Of a stretch of DNA of 37,747 nt, positions 32,088 to 37,747 are shown piece after piece (within the stretch, counting starts at the first letter, position 1; each line of letters opens with the position of its first letter). The translations under genes and the position numbers were made by a program. The notes beneath the pieces are model-generated. The model was not told where the DNA came from. It saw only the letters and a program-made list of their open reading frames with translations, and searched no databases. Source of the stretch: an uncultured Bacteroides sp. (GTDB lineage: Bacteria; Bacteroidota; Bacteroidia; Bacteroidales; Bacteroidaceae); contig CALUJC010000072.1 in assembly GCA_944320865.1 (NCBI GenBank), positions 1-37,747 of the forward strand, read 5' to 3'.

Positions 32088-33221
32088 CTACAATGCTTTG
32101 CCGTAGCACCTCCTCCGCTTGCCCAGCGTGGGGTTGAGGGGCTTCCATTGCGACAGCTCCTTTACGTTGCTCTCCAGCTGGGGGCCTGTTTCGGCACGGG
32201 TGAATCCCAAGCGGTTGTACACGGGGATAAGGTCGGCAAAGAACAGCGCGTTGACGCCCAGCCCCTGGTAGTCGGGACGCACGGCGATGAGGAACAGCTC
32301 GGCCTTGTCCTCGCGCTTCCACTTCAGGGCGCGGATAAGGTGCAGCCATCCTAAGGGAAACATCCGTCCGCCGGCCTTGCGCAGGGCGTGCGACAGGCTG
32401 GGCATGGTGATGGCCACGCCCACCAGTTCGCCCTGCTCGTTCTCCACCACGGGCAGCATCCGCCAGTCCAGCAAGGGGACGTAACGCTTCAGGTAATCGT
32501 CAATCTGGCGGTCGGAGAGTTCGGTGTAGCCAAACAGCGGGGCGTAGGCCTCGTTGAGCAGGTGGAATACTTTGCGGCCGTAGCCTGCATGTACCTCTTT
32601 CGTGGTGAGCTTGCGCACTGTCAGCCCGAACATCTCTTTGGACAGGCGGGCCACCCGCTCGTACTTGGCAGGCACCTCGGCGGGCACCTCTATGCTGACC
32701 TGCACCCAGTCCACCTCCTTCGTGTAGCCCAAGGCCTCCAGGTGGCGGGGGTAGTAGGGCGGGTTGTAGATGGTGACCATGGAGCCCATCTGGTCGAAGT
32801 CTTCAACGAGCATGCCCTCCTTGTCGAAGTCGAAGATGCCCATCGGACCCTCTATCTTGTCCATGCCGTGCTCCCGTCCCCATTGCTCCACGGCCTGTAG
32901 CAGGGCGGCGGACACACGGGGGTCGTCCACAAACTCGATGAAGCCGAAGCGCACGTTGCGCGTGCTCCACTTCTCGTTGGCCCGGTGGTTGATGATGCCC
33001 GCAATGCGGCCCACGGCCCGCCCCCGCTCGTCGTAGGCCACGAAGGGCTGGATGTCCGTGAAGTCGAGCCCAGCGTTTTTCTGTGGGTCGAACGTGTCGC
33101 GGATGTCCGTCTCCAGGTCGGGCACGTAGTAAGGGTTGCCTGCATAGATGAGGCGGGGCAGGCGGACGAAATCGCGCATCTCGCGCCGGGTGGAAACTTG
33201 TTTTACCGTTACAGTTTTCAT
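32088..33221 (-). CDS. GNAT-fold N-acetyltransferase-like protein
   Basis: A cytosolic protein of 377 residues. The C-terminal part has a GNAT-like acetyl-CoA site (AELFLIAVRPDYQGLGVNALFF, where QGLG sits at the pyrophosphate loop), followed by YNRLGFTRAETGPQLESN. The N-terminal half (VTVKQVSTRREMRDFVRLPR, then YVPDLETDIRD, then GPMGIFDFDKEGMLVEDFDQ) matches a conserved uncharacterised family common in Bacteroidetes. I chose ATG 33221, since the upstream extension to 33317 is poorly conserved-looking and low in structure. It is codirectional with the polyene-like cluster but separated by a hairpin-rich 133-nt gap, so membership is uncertain. Confidence 0.75.
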   Translation of the reverse strand: MKTVTVKQVSTRREMRDFVRLPRLIYAGNPYYVPDLETDIRDTFDPQKNAGLDFTDIQPFVAYDERGRAVGRIAGIINHRANEKWSTRNVRFGFIEFVDDPRVSAALLQAVEQWGREHGMDKIEGPMGIFDFDKEGMLVEDFDQMGSMVTIYNPPYYPRHLEALGYTKEVDWVQVSIEVPAEVPAKYERVARLSKEMFGLTVRKLTTKEVHAGYGRKVFHLLNEAYAPLFGYTELSDRQIDDYLKRYVPLLDWRMLPVVENEQGELVGVAITMPSLSHALRKAGGRMFPLGWLHLIRALKWKREDKAELFLIAVRPDYQGLGVNALFFADLIPVYNRLGFTRAETGPQLESNVKELSQWKPLNPTLGKRRRCYGKAL

Positions 33222-33387
33222 ACAGGGCGCGAAGTTACGGGGTTTTTCCTTCCCTGCAACAGCCCGCCTGCGCGGCAAGGGCCCTTGGAACAGGTTTCCC
33301 GAAATAGAGGACAGCATTGCCCCCGCCCCTGCGCCCCGTTTTGCGCCTTTTATGCCCTTGCATACAGTGCGTTTGACAAATTATGCT

Positions 33388-33395
33388 TATCTTTG
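33388..33395 (+). promoter_or_regulatory. -7 box for the ABC exporter
   Basis: TATCTTTG, exact TAnnTTTG. The TTTG at 33372-33375 is only 12 nt upstream, so the -33 match is not canonical. The leader of about 100 nt contains repeat R4. Confidence 0.5.
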
Positions 33396-33405
33396 CGCCC
33401 GGTTT

Positions 33406-33491
33406 GGTAGCGTTGGAACGCTACCGTGCTGGCGATACTACGCCACCGCGCTGGCGTTGAAAGGCCAGGAAACCGGTCATACTACGCTACC
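33406..33491. repeat. GC-rich modular intergenic repeat, copy R4
   Basis: Begins with a perfect hairpin, GGTAGCG-TTGGAA-CGCTACC (33406-33425), then modules GTGCTGGCGATACTACGCC, CACCGCGCTGGCGTTGAAAG and a closing CATACTACGCTACC. It lies between the -7 box and the ATG of the ABC exporter, so it would be transcribed in its 5' leader. Confidence 0.8.
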
Positions 33492-33500
33492 TTTATAAAT

Positions 33501-35339
33501 ATGCTGAAACAATTCTTCTCCCTCTTGGGGCGCTACATCAAGCCCTACCGCCGGTATGTGACATGGGCCGTCATCCTCAACTTCCTGTCGCAGTGGCTCA
33601 ACGTGTTCTCGTTTGCCGCCATCATCCCCATCCTCAACATCCTGTTCAAGATAGACAGCCAGGTCTACGAGTACCAGCCCATGGACTGGAGCCATCTGGA
33701 CAAGGACGTGCTGGTGAACAATGCTTACTGGTGGATTGGCAACTTCATCTCCGAACACGGCCCCTTCCTCACCCTGGTGCTGATGGGTGCCATACTGATT
33801 GGCATGACGTTGCTCAAGACGGCGGGCTACTTTGCCTCGTCGGCCGTGATGGTGCCCCTGCGCACGGGCATCGTGCGCGACATCCGCATCGAGGTATATA
33901 ATAAGGTATTGCGCCTGCCGCTCAGCTTCTTCTCGGAAGAGCGCAAGGGCGACATCATTGCCCGTATGAGTGCCGACGTCACGGCCGTGGAGAACTCCCT
34001 CACCAGCTCCATCGACATGCTGCTGCGTAACCCCATCGCGCTGGTCATCTACTTCTCCACGCTGTTCATGATAAGCTGGGAAATGACGCTCTTCGTCATC
34101 GTCGTCCTCCCCTTGGCGGGCTGGGTGATGGGTGTTGTCAGCCGCAAGCTGAAGCGCCAGTCGTCCACTGCCCAGGCACAGTGGGGCGACATTATGTCTC
34201 AGCTCGATGAAACGCTGGGCGGCCTGCGCATCATCAAGGCCTTCCTGGCCGAAGGCAAAATGGCGGCACGCTTTGCCAAAACCAACAACGACTACCGCGA
34301 TGCCATGAACGCCATGGTCATCCGCCAAAGCTCGGCACACCCCATGAGCGAGTTCCTGGGCACGTGTGTCATCGTCATCGTGCTGTGGTTTGGCGGCTCC
34401 CTTATCCTGGGGACAGAATACGCGCCCATGGATGCCGCCACGTTCATCTTCTACATGGTCATCCTTTATAGCATCATCAATCCGCTCAAGGAGTTTGCCA
34501 AGGCATTCTACAACGTGCCCCTCGGCCTGGCCAGCATGGACCGCATCGACATGATTCTCAAGGCCGAAAACCCCATCAAGGAACCTGCCAACCCTCTGCC
34601 ACTGAAATCCTTCGACCAGCAGCTGGAGTTCCGCGACGTCAGCTTCAGCTATGTGGAAGGCCGCCCCGTGCTGAAACACATCAACCTCGTCGTGCCCAAG
34701 GGCAAAACCATCGCCCTGGTAGGGCAGTCCGGTTCGGGCAAATCCACGCTGGTCGACCTTGTGCCCCGCTACCACGACGTGCAAGAGGGCGCCGTGCTCA
34801 TCGATGGCAAGAACATCAAGGACGTGTCCATCCACAGCCTGCGCTCCCTCATCGGCAACGTCAACCAGGAAGCCATCCTCTTCAACGACACCTTCTACAA
34901 CAACATCACCTTTGGCGTGGAAAATGCCACCATGGAGCAAGTCATCGAGGCCGCCAAGATAGCCAACGCTCACGACTTCATCATGGAGTCGGAGAAAGGC
35001 TACGACACCATGATAGGCGACCGTGGCGGACGCCTTTCCGGCGGGCAGCGCCAGCGCGTCAGCATAGCCCGCGCCATCCTGAAGAACCCGCCCATCCTCA
35101 TCCTCGACGAAGCCACCTCGGCCCTCGACACCGAGAGCGAACGCCTGGTGCAGGAAGCCTTGGAACGCCTCATGAAGTCGCGCACCACCATCGCCATTGC
35201 CCACCGCCTGAGCACCATCAAGAACGCCGACGAAATCTGCGTGCTCTACGAAGGCGAGATTGTGGAACGCGGCACCCACGAGCAGCTCATCGCCCTCAAC
35301 GGCTACTACAAGAAGCTGAACGACATGCAGAGCCTTTGA
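33501..35339 (+). CDS. MsbA-type ABC exporter (fused permease and ATPase)
   Basis: A half-transporter of 612 residues that acts as a homodimer. About six transmembrane helices (about 20-345) precede the ATPase domain: Walker A GQSGSGKST (408-416), Q-loop NVNQEAILFNDT, signature LSGGQ (512-516), Walker B ILILDEATSALD with E537, and switch His568 in AHRLST. All key residues are intact. Homologues export lipid A core, lipids or drugs. Next to an acyl/polyene cluster and a phospholipid synthase, a lipid-like cargo is plausible but unproven. It diverges from the GNAT-like gene. I use ATG 33501 rather than the in-frame 33426, which would translate repeat R4. Confidence 0.93.
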   Translation: MLKQFFSLLGRYIKPYRRYVTWAVILNFLSQWLNVFSFAAIIPILNILFKIDSQVYEYQPMDWSHLDKDVLVNNAYWWIGNFISEHGPFLTLVLMGAILIGMTLLKTAGYFASSAVMVPLRTGIVRDIRIEVYNKVLRLPLSFFSEERKGDIIARMSADVTAVENSLTSSIDMLLRNPIALVIYFSTLFMISWEMTLFVIVVLPLAGWVMGVVSRKLKRQSSTAQAQWGDIMSQLDETLGGLRIIKAFLAEGKMAARFAKTNNDYRDAMNAMVIRQSSAHPMSEFLGTCVIVIVLWFGGSLILGTEYAPMDAATFIFYMVILYSIINPLKEFAKAFYNVPLGLASMDRIDMILKAENPIKEPANPLPLKSFDQQLEFRDVSFSYVEGRPVLKHINLVVPKGKTIALVGQSGSGKSTLVDLVPRYHDVQEGAVLIDGKNIKDVSIHSLRSLIGNVNQEAILFNDTFYNNITFGVENATMEQVIEAAKIANAHDFIMESEKGYDTMIGDRGGRLSGGQRQRVSIARAILKNPPILILDEATSALDTESERLVQEALERLMKSRTTIAIAHRLSTIKNADEICVLYEGEIVERGTHEQLIALNGYYKKLNDMQSL

Positions 35340-35391
35340 GAATGAAGAACTAAGAATGAAGAATTGAGAATTAAGAATTAAAAAATAAGCA
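35340..35391. repeat. GAAGAATTAAGAAT word repeats between convergent genes
   Basis: Four to five degenerate copies of a word like GAATGAAGAAYTAAG. The same word in inverse orientation occurs at 4250-4273 and 36351-36377. No stable hairpin is visible here. Confidence 0.6.
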
Positions 35392-35610
35392 TTACTTTGG
35401 GGAAGCGTTTTGCCACTCTTGTAGCAGTTCGTCGGCCAGATATGCATCGCTTAGGCAATGCATGTCTGCCACCCCTTGGCTGATTAATTTATAAGTGTCT
35501 GAGCGATAGAAAAAGCTGAGGGCATCTTCATAAGAAAGGTGCAAGTGGTCAGCAAACAGCTTAACTATGCGGGCATATTTCATTTGCAATACGTTCTTAT
35601 CGGCATACAT
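35392..35610 (-). CDS. Small DUF3791-like protein
   Basis: A 72-residue cytosolic, helical protein: VLQMKYARIVKLFADHLHLS, then EDALSFFYRSDTYKLISQ, then SDAYLADELLQEW. It resembles the small DUF3791-type partners that accompany DUF3990 genes. Its start overlaps the DUF3990 gene by 14 nt, so the two are translationally coupled. It is the last of a three-gene operon and convergent with the ABC exporter. A role as antitoxin or adaptor is inferred from context only. Confidence 0.7.
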   Translation of the reverse strand: MYADKNVLQMKYARIVKLFADHLHLSYEDALSFFYRSDTYKLISQGVADMHCLSDAYLADELLQEWQNASPK

Positions 35611-36094
35611 GGCTGCTGTGTTTTTTTATTTCCTCGGCACCCATAAAGTGCAGGTGCTTGGCTATTACTTCTTGGTTTAATATGCATAACTGATGATTGG
35701 GATGCTCAAACGCCAACCGTCCCAATGCGTCAGCTCGGTTCAGCACACCTGCAAAGTAAAGGTCGACGGTATTGAATACCCTGTCATTGGCTATACCCCC
35801 TTCTACAATGTCGAAGTGCCCGGCCTGTATGCCTTTCCGGCAGAGGCTCACATAGTCCAGCCATTCGCTGTCATAGGCTTCAAACACCTTTACCTTGAAT
35901 CCTGGCAAGTTGTCGTCCAACTCATATTTATTAATATATGCATTCTCCCCTCTCAATAAAAAGCGTAAAGCATACTTCTCTGCCTGTTCATACAAAGAAG
36001 TCAGGTAGAAGCCTTTCCCGAAATCCAGGAAATTGCGCGAATGGTGTACATCAGGCTGCTCTATGACAAGCGGCGATGCGTGGTACAATCTCAT
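35597..36094 (-). CDS. DUF3990 protein, ADP-ribosyltransferase-like fold
   Basis: A 165-residue cytosolic protein of family DUF3990, which I recall as belonging to the ADP-ribosyltransferase superfamily. Visible hallmarks are RLYHAS (H5), then NFLDFGKGFYLTSLYEQAEK (Y30), then FDIVEGGIANDRVFNTVDLY, then HQLCILNQEV (Q135). An H-Y-Q/E triad would be consistent with a NAD-binding ART core, but catalysis is not proven. It lies between two small DUF3791-like genes, overlapping the upstream one by 4 nt and the downstream one by 14 nt. This architecture suggests a toxin-antitoxin or defence-type module. Confidence 0.82.
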   Translation of the reverse strand: MRLYHASPLVIEQPDVHHSRNFLDFGKGFYLTSLYEQAEKYALRFLLRGENAYINKYELDDNLPGFKVKVFEAYDSEWLDYVSLCRKGIQAGHFDIVEGGIANDRVFNTVDLYFAGVLNRADALGRLAFEHPNHQLCILNQEVIAKHLHFMGAEEIKKHSSHVCR

Positions 36095-36306
36095 GGCAGC
36101 GCTCCTTTCTCCTTCATGCAGGCTATCAGGTCTTCTACAATGTAGTCTTTGCTGAAGGTATGCAGTACGTCATACCCCGGCAGTATATAGTCTGACAGTA
36201 TGCCCGATGTGCGGAGCAAGTCATACACTTTCCCGGCGCTCATGCCCAATGCTTCGGCAAGGTTTCCTACGCAATAGGTTGTAAAGTTCAGCTGCTCAAA
36301 ATTCAT
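36091..36306 (-). CDS. Small DUF3791 protein, first gene of the DUF3990 operon
   Basis: A 71-residue helical protein: TTYCVGNLAEALGMSAGKVY, then DLLRTSGILSDYILPGYDVL, then HTFSKDYIVEDLIACMKEKG. It matches the DUF3791 pattern, ending with the usual D-Y-I-V-E-D-L segment. Its stop overlaps the DUF3990 start by 4 nt (ATGA). Being made first from the operon fits an antitoxin or chaperone for the ART-like protein, which remains an inference. Confidence 0.75.
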   Translation of the reverse strand: MNFEQLNFTTYCVGNLAEALGMSAGKVYDLLRTSGILSDYILPGYDVLHTFSKDYIVEDLIACMKEKGALP

Positions 36307-36337
36307 AGCTACTATTGGTTACGAAGATGATTCTTTG

Positions 36338-36345
36338 CAAAAATA
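36338..36345 (-). promoter_or_regulatory. -7 box for the DUF3791-DUF3990-DUF3791 operon
   Basis: Reverse-strand TATTTTTG fits TAnnTTTG, about 32 nt before ATG 36306. Word repeats lie directly upstream (36351-36377). Confidence 0.5.
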
Positions 36346-36379
36346 GCATTAATTCTTCATTTTTAGTTCTTCATTTACC

Positions 36380-37021
36380 TCACTTTTTCCTCCCGAAATC
36401 TGCCGGAATTTCCCCCCACTGCTCCGTTTCCCACTTCAGGGGCGGGGTATAGGTGTGCTCGCGCAGCCACTTCTCGGCGCGCTCTATCAGCCGGAAGAGC
36501 GGTTCGCTCTTGGCGTTGCGCGGCAGCTTGGTCTTGCACTTCTTCTGCCTTACCCAGGCTATGGCGTTGCGGCTGTCGCTGTACACGGGCATGTCCAGCC
36601 CCTTCTGCTGCAGCAAGGCCAGGGCGTGCACGATGGCCAGAAACTCGCCGATGTTGTTCGTGCCATACATGGGCCCCAGGTGAAACACCTGCTGTCCGGC
36701 GGGCAGGTACATGCCCCGGTATTCCATCTGCCCCGGGTTGCCGCTGCACGCCGCGTCCACCACCAGGCAACCCGTGTGCACGGCCTCGGGCAGGGGGACT
36801 TCGGCAACCTGAGGCGCCTCCCGCTTCGCGGCGCGGGCAGGGCGGCGGCCTATGTACTCGTGCGGCGGTGCGGCAAAGGCACGCTCCGCCTCCGCGCGCG
36901 TGTCAAACGACTTGAACTCCGCCCCCTCGTAGCCCTTCGTCTGCAGCTGGCAGTCCGTCCACGAGTCGTAGATGCCCGGGCTGACGCCTGCCCAGACCAC
37001 GTAGTATTTCTGTTTCTTCAT
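36380..37021 (-). CDS. Ribonuclease HI with N-terminal viroplasmin (hybrid-binding) domain
   Basis: Degrades RNA in RNA-DNA hybrids. The 213-residue protein has an N-terminal hybrid-binding domain (about 4-48: KYYVVWAGVSPGIYDSWTDC), a charged linker (50-80), and an RNase H fold. Catalytic acids are D89 in VVDAACSGNPG, E126 in NIGEFLAIVHAL, D149 in VYSDSRNAIAWV and probably D208 in WGEIPADFG. I chose ATG 37021, which matches the family start and leaves about a 50-nt leader. ATG 37060 is also in frame but lies only about 10 nt from the expected transcription start. It is a single gene. Confidence 0.92.
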   Translation of the reverse strand: MKKQKYYVVWAGVSPGIYDSWTDCQLQTKGYEGAEFKSFDTRAEAERAFAAPPHEYIGRRPARAAKREAPQVAEVPLPEAVHTGCLVVDAACSGNPGQMEYRGMYLPAGQQVFHLGPMYGTNNIGEFLAIVHALALLQQKGLDMPVYSDSRNAIAWVRQKKCKTKLPRNAKSEPLFRLIERAEKWLREHTYTPPLKWETEQWGEIPADFGRKK

Positions 37022-37076
37022 TTTCTGCTGAAAGGTCTTGCCGTAAATCCTTCTTTCCATCTTTGATTTCTTATTG

Positions 37077-37084
37077 CAAAGGTA
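37077..37084 (-). promoter_or_regulatory. -7 box for the RNase HI gene
   Basis: Reverse-strand TACCTTTG fits TAnnTTTG. It is followed upstream by AT-rich sequence, without a clear -33. Confidence 0.5.
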
Positions 37085-37220
37085 ACGATTCTTTTTAACC
37101 TATTTACATGGATAACTAAGTAACTAACCATATTTATCATAAAAACTAAATATGATTAGTTACTTGTTATAAAATGAATTTGGCCGGACAAAGCCTTGTT
37201 TAAGAAAATATTTTTACACT

Positions 37221-37275
37221 CCTGCTCCCTACCTGCTCCTTACCTTCTCCTTACCCGGTCCTTACCTGCTCCTTT
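37221..37275. repeat. 11-bp tandem repeat, five units
   Basis: Five adjacent degenerate copies of CCTGCTCCTTA (third CCTTCTCCTTA, fourth CCCGGTCCTTA). It lies in a non-coding, otherwise AT-rich region upstream of RNase HI. Confidence 0.85.
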
Positions 37276-37508
37276 TGCGGGCTTTCGCTATGGAAAGGAA
37301 AAAGAGCGGACAAAGTAGGGCGGAGGTGAGATGGACTGAAAGAGAAAGGTAGCAGCGAATATCGACAAAGTGCCTTTCCGCAGCGGCGGAATCCTGAAAA
37401 ATGAAGTAGCAAAAAGGCAATCATTGAAAATATGTTATTGAGCATGTTTGTGGCTATGTTTAGTAATAAATGCTGTTTTTAGCATGGTATTTACTGTTAA
37501 ATTCGTAT

Positions 37509-37605
37509 TTTTATGGATGTAAAATGTCAGTGAGTGATAGATTATCACTTTTCAGACATCTGTGTTATGCGGCATATTTTTCGGTTTTATGGATGCAAAG
37601 TGACA
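37509..37605 (+). repeat. Direct repeats TTTTATGGATG(T/C)AAA upstream of a promoter
   Basis: Two copies 76 bp apart (37509-37529 and 37585-37605) match at 18 of 21 positions. The core TGCAAAGTGACA recurs partly at 37625-37636 (GGCAAAGTGATA), with an inverted TATCACTTTT near 37544-37553. The layout is like operator or regulator-binding sites. Confidence 0.6.
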
Positions 37606-37677
37606 CCGAAATGTTAAAAATGAAGGCAAAGTGATATTTTTCTTCTAAAAGTGTTGCGAAATCTTATAAAACTTAAA

Positions 37678-37685
37678 TATATTTG
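37678..37685 (+). promoter_or_regulatory. -7 box for the gene at the right edge
   Basis: TATATTTG fits TAnnTTTG. GTTG at 37653-37656 could be a -33 with 21-nt spacing. The leader to ATG 37741 is about 50 nt. Confidence 0.55.
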
Positions 37686-37740
37686 CAGCATCGTAATGTC
37701 TTAGACTAATGATGTAGTACTTTTAATTAAGAGAGATTTT

Positions 37741-37747
37741 ATGAAAA
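37741..37747 (+). CDS. Start of a gene cut by the window edge
   Basis: ATG at 37741 continues AAA, preceded by a purine-rich GAGAG and a plausible promoter. Only Met-Lys is visible, so no product can be named. Confidence 0.35.

Larger units (their letters stand above)
37085..37747. other. AT-rich non-coding region at the right edge
   Basis: No credible gene here until the ATG at 37741. The base composition is much more AT-rich than the coding part, especially after 37400. It holds the 11-bp array (37221-37275), a 21-bp direct repeat (37509-37529 and 37585-37605) and a promoter (37678-37685). Confidence 0.7.

Noticed and set aside
33426-33500. 25-residue N-terminal extension of the ABC exporter
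   Set aside because: It would translate the GC-rich repeat R4. ATG 33501 begins the conserved region.
33477-35447. Long reverse-strand open frame of 656 codons opposite the ABC exporter
   Set aside because: Shadow of the exporter, which has every ATPase motif. The reverse translation is Val/His/Gln/Glu-rich without recognisable domains.
37022-37060. Upstream start for RNase HI at 37060
   Set aside because: Too close to the predicted transcription start, and the family normally begins at the MKKQKYYVVW segment.
37509-37605. Invertible promoter
   Set aside because: The two 21-bp repeats are in the same orientation and no invertase is seen, so inversion between them is not possible.

Overview
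The window comes from a bacterium of the order Bacteroidales, most likely a gut lineage with unusually GC-rich coding sequence (by eye near 60%). The evidence is Bacteroidetes-type promoters (TAnnTTTG -7 boxes, one with a perfect TTTG-N19 -33 partner), several Bacteroidetes-typical families (DUF4271, DUF5686, DUF6377, fused SpmA/SpmB, viroplasmin-type RNase H, DUF3791/DUF3990), many lipoprotein and signal-peptide exports, and the gene order LOG-DUF4271-hemD-rnpA-yidD. No rRNA, tRNA, CRISPR array, prophage or transposase gene was seen.

Left part (1-11 kb): housekeeping genes. These are a 3'-truncated miaB, a DUF5009-like membrane acyltransferase, queH, an exported M28 peptidase, a fused SpmA-SpmB protein, ybeY, a secreted GH2 beta-glucuronidase-like enzyme with its own consensus promoter, and the reverse-strand cluster LOG-DUF4271-hemD-rnpA-yidD.

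Centre (11.1-19.5 kb, reverse strand): an oxidative sugar-processing locus. A membrane-spanning TPR/HTH regulator (DUF6377) and a small BamE-like exported protein lie upstream of five genes: a cytosolic Gfo/Idh/MocA dehydrogenase, a Tat-exported Gfo/Idh/MocA dehydrogenase, a DUF1080 lipoprotein, an exported TIM-barrel isomerase/hydratase-like protein, and a second DUF1080 lipoprotein fused to a PHP-like domain. The set fits the recently described 3-keto-glycoside (oxidise, eliminate, hydrate, reduce) route of glycan cleavage. The DUF1080-PHP fusion is an extra component.

Right centre (19.9-33.2 kb): a forward block of three glycosyltransferases, then a CDP-alcohol phosphatidyltransferase with its own promoter. 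Facing it is a reverse-strand cluster resembling a reduced aryl-polyene/FAS-II pathway: one ketosynthase, ACP, two hotdog dehydratase-like proteins, a phytoene-desaturase-like flavoprotein, a FabG reductase, a hotdog thioesterase and a DUF5686 outer-membrane-type protein. A GNAT-like protein precedes it. A divergent MsbA-type ABC exporter follows.

Right end (35.4-37.7 kb): a DUF3791-DUF3990-DUF3791 operon that looks like an ADP-ribosyltransferase-fold toxin-antitoxin-type module, RNase HI, and an AT-rich non-coding stretch leading to a promoter and the first codons of a gene cut by the window edge.

The most striking unexplained feature is the gaps between genes. Many hold palindromic or tandem repeats: a GC-rich modular repeat in four places, a 313-bp nested palindrome, two arrays of about 24 bp inside operons, an 11-bp array, and hairpins built from short repeated words.
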